Part shown: piece after piece, positions 44,406 through 53,685 of the stretch
Position numbering within the stretch: the stretch's first letter is position 1
Layout: the number at the start of each line of letters is the position of its first letter
Source: Fen-1258 sp947085815
Lineage (GTDB): Bacteria > Bacteroidota > Ignavibacteria > Ignavibacteriales > Melioribacteraceae
Direction: 5' to 3'
Length of the DNA stretch: 64,000 nt
Assembly (NCBI GenBank): GCA_947085815.1
Contig: CAMTXU010000003.1
Location: forward strand, 235,927-299,926
The notes under the pieces: generated by a model
Database searches by the model: none
Told to the model about the DNA's origin: nothing
Seen by the model: the letters and a program-made list of their open reading frames with translations, nothing else
Position numbers and translations under genes: made by a program

Positions 44406-45445
44406 AAAATCTTTCTTAGCTCCATTAAGAACAATAAATTCTGTTCGCGAATGCCCACCGATACTCTCAAACAATTTTTCACTTGATTAGATCTGTCACG
44501 GATTATAATTCCCTTCTCTGCAAGTTTACGGTAAACAGTTGACGCCTCGTTACATTCAAAGAGTATAAAATTACTCTCGGACGGATATACTTTTTGAATC
44601 TCAGGTGTATCTTCAAGTTCGCGGATTAGGTATTCTCTTTCTTTTTTTATCTGTTCAATAAATTTATCCTTTTGCACAGAATTTTTTAACGCTTTTATTA
44701 CAATTTCCGAAGTCAGTTTATTAATGTTATACGGAGACTTAATTTTGTAGAGTAGATCAACTATTTGTTTTGATGTTACACAGTAGCCGCACCTTACTCC
44801 GGCAAGTCCCCATGCTTTCGAGAAAGTTCTGAGTAGAACAATATTCGGATAATCTTGAGTAGAGCCAATCAATCCGGAATCTTCTGAGAATTCGGCATAT
44901 GCTTCATCAACAGCCACAATACCTTTAAATGATTTTGCTATTTCTAATATACTCCGGATATTGATCACATTGGCGGTCGGATTATTCGGTGAGCAGATAA
45001 AAATTATTTTAGAATTGTGTGTAACTGCCTGAAAAGTTTTATCGAGGTCTATCTGGAACGACCCGTTAAGCATTACAATTTTTGTTTGAACATCATTAAC
45101 ATCACACACTACTTTGTACATTCCGTAAGTCGGTTCCAGAATAATTGCGTTATCCACTTTGGGTTCGCAAAAGATTCTAACTAAAAGATCAATAATTTCA
45201 TCCGAGCCGACTCCAATGAACAAATTTTCCTTCGCTGTATTTAAGTAACTGCCCAATTTATTTCTCAATTGATTATGATACGGATCGGGATAACGGTTCA
45301 ACTCAATGTGCAAATCCTCTCCCGCCGAAGAACCAAAACTATTTTCATTAGCGTCAAGCAGAATTCCGCTTAAGTAATCTCCCCGTGCCGATGTGTACGG
45401 TTTTAATCTTAGTATATTTTCCCTGACCAGCGATTCAATTTTCAT
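44393..45445 (-). CDS. hisC: Histidinol-phosphate aminotransferase
   Basis: A 350-residue class I/II PLP aminotransferase. YPDPYHNQLRNKLGSYL is the substrate-end region, GVGSDEIIDLLVRIFCEP the cofactor phosphate cradle, ICSPNNPTANVI the Asn loop, VAVDEAYAEF the Asp-Tyr region, and LLRTFSKAWGLAGVRCGY carries the PLP Lys (FSKA). C-terminal Arg in NCLRVSVG binds substrate phosphate/carboxylate. It overlaps hisD by 11 bases. Confidence 0.95.
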   Translation of the reverse strand: MKIESLVRENILRLKPYTSARGDYLSGILLDANENSFGSSAGEDLHIELNRYPDPYHNQLRNKLGSYLNTAKENLFIGVGSDEIIDLLVRIFCEPKVDNAIILEPTYGMYKVVCDVNDVQTKIVMLNGSFQIDLDKTFQAVTHNSKIIFICSPNNPTANVINIRSILEIAKSFKGIVAVDEAYAEFSEDSGLIGSTQDYPNIVLLRTFSKAWGLAGVRCGYCVTSKQIVDLLYKIKSPYNINKLTSEIVIKALKNSVQKDKFIEQIKKEREYLIRELEDTPEIQKVYPSESNFILFECNEASTVYRKLAEKGIIIRDRSNQVKNCLRVSVGIREQNLLFLMELRKILWQK

Positions 45446-46724
45446 TTTTCAACCTCACGTTAATTGCATTAGCGTGCGCGTCTAATTTTTCAAGTGACGC
45501 CATTGTAAGAACGGTAGAAGCAATATTCTCAAATCCTTTTTTAGTGACCTTCTGAAAAGTAATCGATTTCATGAACGACTCGACCGATACTCCGCCAAAT
45601 GATTTCGCATAACCATACGTCGGTAATGAATGATTTGTGCCAGAGGCGTAGTCTCCAATACTTTCGGCAGAAAGGCTTCCTAGAAAAACAGAGCCTGCAT
45701 TAGTAATTTTTTTCTTATACCGTTCCGCATTTTTGGTGTTGATGATAAGATGTTCCGGTGCGTATTGATTGCTAAGTTCAATTGCTTCATCAATAGAGCG
45801 CACTAAAAGAGAAGCTGAGTTGACCAATGCCGCCTCAATGAATTTACATCTTGATAAATTTCTAATCTGTCTATCGATTTCGCTCTGTACCGCATTGATA
45901 ATCCTTTTGCTTGTCGAAAGAAGAATTACTTGAGAATCCTTTCCATGCTCTGCTTGTGAGAGTAAATCAGCGGCTACATAAACCGGATTAGCTGAATCAT
46001 CGGCAATAATCAAAACTTCACTCGGACCAGCCGGCATATCGATTGCGCATCCACCCGGATCACTTGCTACAAGAGATTTCGCCGCAGTCACAAATTGATT
46101 TCCCGGTCCGAATATTTTATCAACTTTCTTAATTTGCATATCGCCGTAAGCCAATAAAGCTATTCCTTGTACTCCTCCGATTTTATAAAATTCTTCTACT
46201 CCGCAAATTTTTGCCGCATAGAGAACCGCATCATTTATCTTTCCGCTTGTCGGCGAGATAGCCGTGACTCTTTTACATCCGGCAAGAGAAGCAGGAATTC
46301 CCAGCATCAATAGAGTTGACGGAAGCACCGCCGTTCCGCCAGGTATGTATAGACCGACATTTTCTATCTCGCGATATTCTCTAGCGCATTTTATACCGGT
46401 GACTGTTTCCATCTCGTAACCGGAAGGATACTGTACGCTGTGGAATTTTTCGATATTTTTCGCCGCGGTACGCATCGCCTTTTTTGAATTTGCGTCAAGT
46501 GTATTTTCGGCGGAATCAAATTCCTTTTTCGTTACGATGATTTCCTTTCCAGCAAATCCATCGAATCTTTTTGAGTACTTCAAAGCGGCGTTCAGCCCGT
46601 TTCGTTTTACATCTTCAACAATTGGTTTTACAATCTTCATGGTCTTTTCAGAATCAATCGCGGGACGTGAAAAAAGTTTGACTAATTCTTTTTGGGTTAT
46701 CTTTTCTGTTGAACTCAGTTTCAT
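45435..46724 (-). CDS. hisD: Histidinol dehydrogenase
   Basis: A 429-residue zinc NAD+ enzyme catalysing the last two oxidations. Conserved: NVGLYIPGGTAVLPSTLLMLGIPA, VAYGDMQ-like LLAYGDMQIKKVDKIFGPGNQFVTAAK, DMPAGPSEVLIIAD, LSQAEHGKDSQ and the zinc/catalytic NQYAPEHLI and SGTNHSLPTYG. The ATG at 46724 overlaps the hisG TGA in ATGA fashion and gives MKLSSTEKITQ; upstream in-frame codons to 46799 lie within hisG and are not used. Confidence 0.96.
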   Translation of the reverse strand: MKLSSTEKITQKELVKLFSRPAIDSEKTMKIVKPIVEDVKRNGLNAALKYSKRFDGFAGKEIIVTKKEFDSAENTLDANSKKAMRTAAKNIEKFHSVQYPSGYEMETVTGIKCAREYREIENVGLYIPGGTAVLPSTLLMLGIPASLAGCKRVTAISPTSGKINDAVLYAAKICGVEEFYKIGGVQGIALLAYGDMQIKKVDKIFGPGNQFVTAAKSLVASDPGGCAIDMPAGPSEVLIIADDSANPVYVAADLLSQAEHGKDSQVILLSTSKRIINAVQSEIDRQIRNLSRCKFIEAALVNSASLLVRSIDEAIELSNQYAPEHLIINTKNAERYKKKITNAGSVFLGSLSAESIGDYASGTNHSLPTYGYAKSFGGVSVESFMKSITFQKVTKKGFENIASTVLTMASLEKLDAHANAINVRLKNEN

Positions 46725-47587
46725 AGTATCATATTCTCGATTGGAATTAATAAAATTCCGGAAGCGCCGGCGTTTATTAAATCTTCCTGAATCTCCCAAA
46801 ATTTATCCGAAGGTATTACAGCATGTATTGCCAGCATTTTATCGTTGGCAAGAGGTAGAATGGTCGGACTATTTAATGAAGGTATAATATCACGAATTAT
46901 TTCAAGAGCGGATTTAGGAATATTCATCATCAAGTATTTTGAGTTTTTGGCATTAAGAGCCGATTCAATTCGTGAGATCAAGCTCTTTAATTTCAGATAC
47001 TTTTCCGAATCTTTTTCAATATTCTTATTCCCGATCAAAATAGCTTCAGAGTCGAATACTGTTGTAAATTTTTTCAGTTTATTTAACTTAAGAGTGTTAC
47101 CTGTGGAAACAATATCGCAAATGTAATCCGATATTCCCAGTGATGGCGCAATCTCGACGGATCCGCTTATCTGGATTACCTTAGCGTCAATCTTATTCAT
47201 CCGCAGAAAATTAGATAATATTTTGGGATATGAAGTTGCTATGCGCTTACCGTCCAGCTGGTCCAGTTCCGGAATACTTGCATCCTCCGGGCCGGCGAGC
47301 ATCAATTTGCATTTACCAAACGCTAATTTTTTGATAAGCTCTACATCGGCGTCTTTTTCAATCACAACATCTTCCCCTACAATACCAATATCAGCTACAC
47401 CATCCTGCACATATTCGGGAATATCATCATCACGTAAAAAAAGCAGATCCAGTTTAAAATTCCGCGCAGAGACTATTAGCCGGTCTTTATAATTCTCGAT
47501 ATCCAATCCGCATGTTCGAAGCAGTTGAAGCGATTTATCCGTGAGCCGTCCGTTTTTCTGGATGGCTAAATTTAAATTTCCATTCAT
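46721..47587 (-). CDS. hisG: ATP phosphoribosyltransferase, long form
   Basis: A 288-residue long-form HisG that does not need HisZ. Catalytic part: LNLAIQKNGRLTDKSLQLLRTCG, DIGIVGEDVVIEK, RIATSYPKILSNFLRM and ICDIVSTGNTLKLNKL with the PRPP-type DIVSTGxT loop. The C-terminal domain of about 75 residues (ALNAKNSKYLMMNIPKSALEIIRD onwards) is the allosteric histidine-binding ACT-like domain. AAAGGAG precedes the ATG. Expression is governed by the attenuator directly upstream. Confidence 0.96.
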   Translation of the reverse strand: MNGNLNLAIQKNGRLTDKSLQLLRTCGLDIENYKDRLIVSARNFKLDLLFLRDDDIPEYVQDGVADIGIVGEDVVIEKDADVELIKKLAFGKCKLMLAGPEDASIPELDQLDGKRIATSYPKILSNFLRMNKIDAKVIQISGSVEIAPSLGISDYICDIVSTGNTLKLNKLKKFTTVFDSEAILIGNKNIEKDSEKYLKLKSLISRIESALNAKNSKYLMMNIPKSALEIIRDIIPSLNSPTILPLANDKMLAIHAVIPSDKFWEIQEDLINAGASGILLIPIENMIL

Positions 47588-47603
47588 AAGATTCTCCTTT
47601 AAA

Positions 47604-47682
47604 ACAAAAAACCCCGTTGCAAGCGGGGTGTCGATTCAAATTAATTTATAAATTAGTTATAACACTCCGGCTTCCGTTATAA
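47604..47682 (-). promoter_or_regulatory. his operon transcription attenuator
   Basis: Minus-strand leader RNA with three competing pairings. Pause hairpin: 47676-47682 with 47657-47663 (GTTATAA/TTATAAC on the plus strand). Antiterminator: CGGAGTGTT (47661-47669) with GACACCCCG (47624-47632), one mismatch in 9. Terminator: ACCCCG (47624-47629) with CGGGGT (47611-47616), then TTTTTT. The antiterminator shares bases with both of the other stems, as in enterobacterial his leaders. Confidence 0.9.
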
Positions 47683-47722
47683 GGAAAAGATGATGGTGAT
47701 TATGATGGATTGCTAATAACAT
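47657..47722 (-). CDS. hisL: His operon leader peptide
   Basis: A 21-residue ORF starting with ATG at 47722: MLLAIHHNHHHLFLITEAGVL. Five of six consecutive residues (6-11) are His codons, which is the hallmark of histidine leader peptides. When charged tRNA-His is scarce, a ribosome stalled on these codons would mask the first arm of the pause hairpin, letting the antiterminator form and hisG be transcribed. The start has only a weak AGAGA upstream. It ends within the antiterminator region, and the terminator follows about 30 bases later. Confidence 0.92.
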   Translation of the reverse strand: MLLAIHHNHHHLFLITEAGVL

Positions 47723-47874
47723 ATTTTCGTAATTCTCTTATTTTCAAACGCAAATATACTTTATCCTGAAGAATAGTCAAGTTAATTTTTCTTCATGATT
47801 GAAAAAGGATAAGATTTATTGATCTTTTTGAACCGATTCATATATTTATGTAAGAATTTTTCAAAGAAAGTTAA

Positions 47875-48714
47875 ATGCAGAAATATTTTTTTGTATCCGA
47901 TCTTCACGGCAGAACCGAGCGTTACGAAAAATTGTTTGAGACAATTCTTAACGAGAAACCAGAAGCGTTATTTCTGGGTGGTGATCTACTTCCCCATCAT
48001 TTTGCGGGTAAGAATTTTGTAAATGATTTTCTTGTGCCAAAATTAATTTCCTTAAGAGAACAGCTGAAATCGTCATACCCAAAAATATTTTTGATACTTG
48101 GCAATGACGATGCCCGTTCCGAAGAAAAATATATTCTTGCCGCATCTGAAAGTAACATTTTTCAATATATCCATTTCAGTTCCGCAGAATTAGAGGGAAG
48201 AGAAATATTCGGGTATTCATTTACCCCGCCCTCACCATTTCTTTTAAAGGATTGGGAGAAGTTTGATGTCTCTAGATATACCGAGCACGGCACTATTTCT
48301 CCGGAGGAAGGGAAAAGAACTGTTGAGATAGCAGCCGAGGAGAAAAAATATTCCACAATTGAAAGAGATTTAAAAATGTTGACGGGTAACAATGATGTAT
48401 CAAACGCAATCTTTCTTTTTCACGGACCGCCTTATAAAACAAATTTAGATCGCGTGGCATTAGATGGGAGAAGAATTGATCATGCAGAAGTTGACCCGCA
48501 TGTGGGAAGTATAGCTATCAAGCGGTTCATAGAGAAATTTCAGCCCCATATTACACTGCATGGGCACATTCATGAATCCGCTAGAATAACAGGAAACTGG
48601 AAAGATAAGATTGGAAAGAGTTATTGTTTTAGCGCAGCTCATGATGGACCAGAGTTATCCCTCGTTAAATTTGATCCCGACAAACCGGAAGAAGCGGAAA
48701 GATATCTTATCTAA
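47875..48714 (+). CDS. Metallophosphoesterase family protein
   Basis: A 279-residue calcineurin-like phosphoesterase. The metal motifs are FVSDLHGRTERYEKL (D-x-H near the N-terminus), FLGGDLLPHH (GD-x2), LILGNDDARSEE (GND), FLFHGPPYKTN (H) and ITLHGHIHESARI (GHxH). All metal ligands are present. AAAG lies ahead of the ATG and the sequence begins QKYFFVSDLHG. The physiological substrate is undetermined. Its 3' end overlaps the end of the convergent PPDK_N gene by 4 bases. Confidence 0.85.
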   Translation: MQKYFFVSDLHGRTERYEKLFETILNEKPEALFLGGDLLPHHFAGKNFVNDFLVPKLISLREQLKSSYPKIFLILGNDDARSEEKYILAASESNIFQYIHFSSAELEGREIFGYSFTPPSPFLLKDWEKFDVSRYTEHGTISPEEGKRTVEIAAEEKKYSTIERDLKMLTGNNDVSNAIFLFHGPPYKTNLDRVALDGRRIDHAEVDPHVGSIAIKRFIEKFQPHITLHGHIHESARITGNWKDKIGKSYCFSAAHDGPELSLVKFDPDKPEEAERYLI

Positions 48715-51700
48715 CTTATTTTTTGTTTCATTTTTAATTCACGCGCTGCGTCCGTAACGGCACCGATCTTTGCCGCGTAGCTTGTTTTTGTTTTGATATC
48801 ATCATCGAAGACGTAGTGTATATCCAGAATTCCCGGTGCTTTATAACCTGTGCGTAGATAATTCATCTCGCTTAAAGCGAGACTCCACCCTTCTAACCAT
48901 AGATTCAATTCATGAATGTTACATTTATCTTTTTCTATATGAATAATTAAATCGATATCGCTTCCTGGACCGGAGACGGCATTTTTGGTACTTCCAAAGA
49001 CATAAATTCCTTTCACACAAAATCGTTCCGGGTCTAATTCGGAGGCAATCTTTTCTGCCATTTTCATTCTCCAACGCCAATGATCGCTAGGATTATATTC
49101 AAAGTTTTCTACCTGCTCCGTTTCAATAACAACCTCACCCGACGGAAGACTGAATATTCCAATTGCCTGTTCCTGTTCCGAGTTCATCAATATTTTAAGA
49201 ATCATCCCGCCGGTAGACGCGACGACATCTATTACCTTTACTATTCCTTCCAGCTGATCATATTCCGGAACTATTTCGGGAAAAATATTTTTCGATATAT
49301 TAAAAAAACTCTCGTTGAAAATAATTCCGGGGTCATCGGGATATAAAGGAAGATAGCGGATGTTAGCTTCAACAAGATCCTGAAAAAAGTGTGTGCCAAA
49401 AGATAAATCGGGTACATAATTTCCTTTTTTACGAGCTACCTCTATCAACATAGCGGTATTGTTGATGTCGGAGTAAGTAACATTTACTCCGAGCTTAATA
49501 TCACCTCGGCTGCCCCATCTGCCGGGCCCGATCAGGATAAATTTTCTCTTTGGTAAAATTTTGTTCAGCTTGCTAACCGCACGCCCAACTTGCACCATTT
49601 TATTTCTTTCTTCTATCTCCGAATATTTTTGCGCGTCCACATAAACCACATGAGTAATATCGGGCATCCGTCCATTTGAGACATAACGTTGAGCGGTGAA
49701 AATTACTTTGTCCAGAGGTACATCTTTGGGAATAACATCTGATTTTGAATCTCCAGTGAAACTTTGTGGTCTGCATTGGAGCAGGTAAAAATCTTTTCCG
49801 TCACAAGCAAACTCAATATCAACAGGAGATTTTATCTTCAACTGAAGAGTTTTTAGAATCGTATCTATACGTTTAAGAAAATTTGTTTTTGTTATCAAGC
49901 CGTCGAATGTTACAAAGAATTCTTTGGAAGAATCCCCCGCATCCCACTCATTCGGCTGGCGTATCATAGTTCCATCTAAAATAGAAAATATTTGAGTGAA
50001 TAAGGGGTACTCGGATCCAAACTCCTTTATCAGATCGTGGATGCAAATAGATCCGAACTCATTGGTGGTAAGATTTATCAAATCAACTTTTTTAGGAGAA
50101 TAACGGAATAACTCCTCTGAGGTTATATTAACTTTCAAATTAGGCTGACCGGGAGAAACAAGTACTGGGTAATCGTCTCCCAGTCTATCGACAGCTCGTG
50201 TTCCGAGTCCAGCTACAAGACGTAACAATCCATCCTCACGCTTTATACGAGGAGACCATCTGAACTCATTGTTGCTAAAAGCCACCCCGGCAAATGCCGG
50301 CAAGAAATAGTTCCCTATCTTCGTTCCAACAACTTCCTGAATCATTACACCCATCTCTTCATGGAAATCCAGCAATCCTCTCTCGGCACGGTATTCAATT
50401 GGATCCGGGCTAAAAGTAGAAGCGTAAACTTCGGCAATGGCGTCCATGAGTGCTTCTAAGCGTTGTTGTTTTGTTCCTTGATTTGCTAAAAACAAACTTT
50501 TGTATTTTCCTGAAAAAGTTGCACCTATTTGGTCTTCGAGCAAACTTGAACTGCGGACAACAAGCGGCTGTTCGCCCAGATCATCAAGAGCAACAGAAAG
50601 TCCTTTAAGAATATCGGTCGGAAATTCTGAATTTTTAAAAAGCTGCACAACATGAGGATATTCGATTCGAACTTCTTCGATCTCTTTATATTTCTGTTCG
50701 AGTACTTCTTCAAGATTGTTATGACGCATAAAATATAATACGCCGTCAGAAGTTAAATACCAGGTCTTTGGTGTTTTTATATTTTGAAGCAATTCATTCT
50801 GCTCCGCTTCCTTATTAAGAATATGAGACGCCAGGAAGAGACCCCCGCTTTTTCCGCCAAGCTTGCCGTGACTTCCCCCCGGGAAAATCATTTTATCTAT
50901 TAACTTATAAAAATCGGTAAGCTTCACATACTCTTTAGCTATCGAGATGTAATCCAGGTGATCTGTGAAAAACCTTCTAAGAAGCGAAACGCGTAAACCT
51001 TTTATTGTAGAAGGGGGTAGATCAATTTTTTCAGGTGCCATATGGAAATACTTCCGGATAGCGTCTGCAATTTCCGTAAGAGAAGTATCCTGATTATCTA
51101 CAACTTTAATCAGCATGCTTGATTTATCTTCTTGAATCCACTTTTGAATTTTGCTTAGTATAATTTCGTCCGGTAGATTTTCATCGGCAAGTTTTAGAAT
51201 CGTATCAACATAGTGATCATAGTTTGTAAACTTTGTCAATTTTATCGGTTTGTTATCGTCATAGTTTTCTTCGTCAACAGTTCCGCCTCTCCGCGAAATA
51301 TTTAAATGCTTCATTAGCATTTCCGCTTCTTCAACGCCTTTCCAGCAGAGAAGATGAAGAGTTTTGCGGAGTAAATTCATGAATAAATTTGGATCTGTTT
51401 TGCGAATCATGTCTAGAACAATCCGCCATTCACCTTTAGTTTGTCCGTCAACTTGTTCTCTAACGTTTCTAATTTCGTTAAAAACATTTTTTAATTTATG
51501 ATGAAGAATGTAATGACCGAGCCGGTCGGTAATTGTAGATAACAATTTTTTTTCTTCTTTAAGAAATGGTCCAAAGCCGCTGTTGGCAGTTGGGACTTCC
51601 TCCAAATAGTAAACGGCAACGTGCCCTACAACTTTATCCTGAACAATAATCTCAGACATTATAAACCACTTGGTTTCTTCAAAGTCGCTTGTCTGATATA

Positions 51701-51908
51701 CTATATCTCCATAAACCAACTTAGCTTTACAATTTTTGGGAAATTGAAATGCAGTCGGAATTGAATTTATAACGGTATGGAACGCTTGACGGAGTGAAAT
51801 ATCGGAACGGTTCAAACTATCTTCAATTGTGTAAAGACAGTTCAATTCCTTAGCGCGTTCTTGAAGTTCAAATACTAAATCATCTATCGGTTTGTGTTCA
51901 TTAATCAT
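48711..51908 (-). CDS. PPDK_N (ATP-grasp) protein with GAF-like N-terminus and C-terminal nucleotidyltransferase
   Basis: 1065 residues. A GAF-like region (about 1-150) starts KPIDDLVFELQERAKELN. The PEP/pyruvate-type ATP-grasp domain spans roughly 345-715: FPGGSHGKLGGKSGGLFLAS, VVRSSSLLEDQIGATFSGKY, and DIEFACDGKDFYLLQCRPQ. A following region has LIGPGRWGSRGD and SFGTHFFQDL. A Pol-beta-type nucleotidyltransferase lies near 965-1040, with GSTKNAVSGPGSDIDLII and a later acidic GILDIHYVFDDD. The phosphohistidine domain and the PEP-binding barrel of pyruvate,phosphate dikinase are absent, so it is not PPDK or PEP synthase. Its ATG overlaps the preceding gene's stop by 4 bases. Function unknown. 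Confidence 0.75.
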   Translation of the reverse strand: MINEHKPIDDLVFELQERAKELNCLYTIEDSLNRSDISLRQAFHTVINSIPTAFQFPKNCKAKLVYGDIVYQTSDFEETKWFIMSEIIVQDKVVGHVAVYYLEEVPTANSGFGPFLKEEKKLLSTITDRLGHYILHHKLKNVFNEIRNVREQVDGQTKGEWRIVLDMIRKTDPNLFMNLLRKTLHLLCWKGVEEAEMLMKHLNISRRGGTVDEENYDDNKPIKLTKFTNYDHYVDTILKLADENLPDEIILSKIQKWIQEDKSSMLIKVVDNQDTSLTEIADAIRKYFHMAPEKIDLPPSTIKGLRVSLLRRFFTDHLDYISIAKEYVKLTDFYKLIDKMIFPGGSHGKLGGKSGGLFLASHILNKEAEQNELLQNIKTPKTWYLTSDGVLYFMRHNNLEEVLEQKYKEIEEVRIEYPHVVQLFKNSEFPTDILKGLSVALDDLGEQPLVVRSSSLLEDQIGATFSGKYKSLFLANQGTKQQRLEALMDAIAEVYASTFSPDPIEYRAERGLLDFHEEMGVMIQEVVGTKIGNYFLPAFAGVAFSNNEFRWSPRIKREDGLLRLVAGLGTRAVDRLGDDYPVLVSPGQPNLKVNITSEELFRYSPKKVDLINLTTNEFGSICIHDLIKEFGSEYPLFTQIFSILDGTMIRQPNEWDAGDSSKEFFVTFDGLITKTNFLKRIDTILKTLQLKIKSPVDIEFACDGKDFYLLQCRPQSFTGDSKSDVIPKDVPLDKVIFTAQRYVSNGRMPDITHVVYVDAQKYSEIEERNKMVQVGRAVSKLNKILPKRKFILIGPGRWGSRGDIKLGVNVTYSDINNTAMLIEVARKKGNYVPDLSFGTHFFQDLVEANIRYLPLYPDDPGIIFNESFFNISKNIFPEIVPEYDQLEGIVKVIDVVASTGGMILKILMNSEQEQAIGIFSLPSGEVVIETEQVENFEYNPSDHWRWRMKMAEKIASELDPERFCVKGIYVFGSTKNAVSGPGSDIDLIIHIEKDKCNIHELNLWLEGWSLALSEMNYLRTGYKAPGILDIHYVFDDDIKTKTSYAAKIGAVTDAARELKMKQKIS

Positions 51909-53656
51909 TTCTTTATTACTCCACGGCTTTTGCGGCCGTCTACTTTTATCAGCAGTGGATTTGCGAGTAAAACATGTTTAACAAATTTTGTTTCTCTAAC
52001 AATTTTCTGTTTGTTAAGCCACTCCCAATCAATCTTAAAGTCGCCGTCATAAGTTATTGAAAAATAGCTTACGTTGAAACTAGTAAGATTATGAAAGAAA
52101 TGTGAACCCTGGCTTAATTCGACATTTATACCGGGCAGAGTTGATTCCACAATAACTTTTACGCCTGCAATTTGTCCCCATTCTACTGGAATACCGAGCC
52201 AAGGATCTGAACTTCCCCATCTTCCAAATCCTATTAACAAATATTTAGAATTTGATTTCACCAACTCCTTATTAATCGAATCGATTTCAAGCGCAATTTT
52301 AATTGTGTCTTTTTTATCAAAAGCTTCCGGTTTAACATAAACTACATCAATAATATTATCCACGGCGCCATTTCCCATCACACAATCCGATGAGACAAGC
52401 ACATTATCAGCTTCTAATTCTTTTTCTTCGAGTTGAACGGTTTCATCGGAAACAACCATGGGACGCACCTGGAGAAATCCAAAACGCAGTTTAGATGGAT
52501 TTCCCTGAATTGTTACTGCAAATTCAATTTCAACCGGATTAGACAGTGCATCTGTAAAAAGATCCATAAGCGTTTTTATCAAATTATTAAAACGGAATTC
52601 GTTCATTGACAATAGTTGAGAAAAATTTAACGCGCGCGGTCCCGGGCTTCCAGTTCCCATTACAAGACGCCCAGAAGATTCATCATAGGTGGATGCAATA
52701 TATTTTAGTGTATCATCGTAGTATGCATCTTTTAAATCCGCACTAATCATAAATTCTGCTTCTTTAGTCGGGTCGTATACAATAACACTACTCATATTAA
52801 CGGTCCAAAATTTAGTCTGTGTGTTTTTGAGTAGATCGGTAGGATCGGCGAAAGGGGAAGATGATTTTGGATGCGATGGTGAGTAGCTCCAGACAAGACC
52901 CCCTTCAACAATTGTTTTTCCAAGTCCGAGTGCAAGATTTACAACCCCCTGTTCCGGTTTAGCTCTTCCACTCGGATAAAAGTTAAAAGAGCGTATGACG
53001 CCGGAAAAATTAGGATAAAATCTTTCACTATGCCTCAGCCCAACAACCTCCTGAATAATCACAGCCATCTTTTCATCTTGAAGATCGTGTGATGAAATTT
53101 TGAAATAATCTTTCGATGCCTTGAAAAAAGTTGACGCGAAGACAAATTTAATTGCTTCTGTGAGTTTATTAAATCGGGTGTCCGAACTCGGTTGATTATT
53201 CGAAATCATCTTAGTGGCATAAATTCCGGCAAACGGTTCATACTTAGCGTCTTCGAGCATACTTGAAGAACGAATTGCGAGAGGAACATGAATATTTTCG
53301 ATTATTGCGCGCAAGTCGCCAAGAATTTCAACAGGTAAATCCGCCTGGAGAAAAGCTAAGATAATAGTATCGTCAGATTCATCTGAATAGGCGAGATCGG
53401 AAAGATTATTTTTCTGCATGAACCAATCAAAAACATCGGTACGAAGTACAACCATTCGTGGAATGCTTATAATAACGTCATTAAATTCTTCTTTATTAAT
53501 TCTCTCCTTTAATATCTTATCGGCAAACGCAAGTCCACTTGCCTTGCCCCCCAACGATCCTTCACCGATCCAGCTTAAACCCTCCTGCGATTCGAAAAAT
53601 TTTCTATCAAATCGAGGTATATTAAAAGCTCCTTCCTTAATCTCGGTTGATTCCAT
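51905..53656 (-). CDS. PPDK_N (ATP-grasp) protein, shorter paralogue
   Basis: 583 residues with an ATP-grasp domain: WIGEGSLGGKASGLAFADK, PLAIRSSSMLEDAKYEPFAGIYATK and PVEIEFAV. The C-terminal region contains LIGFGRWGSSDPWLGIPVEW and LSQGSHFFHNL, the same GRWGS and G(S/T)HFF pair as in the larger downstream paralogue. It has no GAF-like or nucleotidyltransferase part. It overlaps the larger gene by 4 bases (ATGA), so the two are translationally coupled and probably work as a pair. The reaction is not known. Confidence 0.75.
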   Translation of the reverse strand: MESTEIKEGAFNIPRFDRKFFESQEGLSWIGEGSLGGKASGLAFADKILKERINKEEFNDVIISIPRMVVLRTDVFDWFMQKNNLSDLAYSDESDDTIILAFLQADLPVEILGDLRAIIENIHVPLAIRSSSMLEDAKYEPFAGIYATKMISNNQPSSDTRFNKLTEAIKFVFASTFFKASKDYFKISSHDLQDEKMAVIIQEVVGLRHSERFYPNFSGVIRSFNFYPSGRAKPEQGVVNLALGLGKTIVEGGLVWSYSPSHPKSSSPFADPTDLLKNTQTKFWTVNMSSVIVYDPTKEAEFMISADLKDAYYDDTLKYIASTYDESSGRLVMGTGSPGPRALNFSQLLSMNEFRFNNLIKTLMDLFTDALSNPVEIEFAVTIQGNPSKLRFGFLQVRPMVVSDETVQLEEKELEADNVLVSSDCVMGNGAVDNIIDVVYVKPEAFDKKDTIKIALEIDSINKELVKSNSKYLLIGFGRWGSSDPWLGIPVEWGQIAGVKVIVESTLPGINVELSQGSHFFHNLTSFNVSYFSITYDGDFKIDWEWLNKQKIVRETKFVKHVLLANPLLIKVDGRKSRGVIKK

Positions 53657-53685
53657 CGCTAATCCAGTTTATTTAATATTTTTTA

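Noticed and set aside
48711..53656. Pyruvate,phosphate dikinase or PEP synthase
   Set aside because: The phosphohistidine and PEP-binding barrel domains are absent from both proteins, so the classical reaction cannot be carried out.
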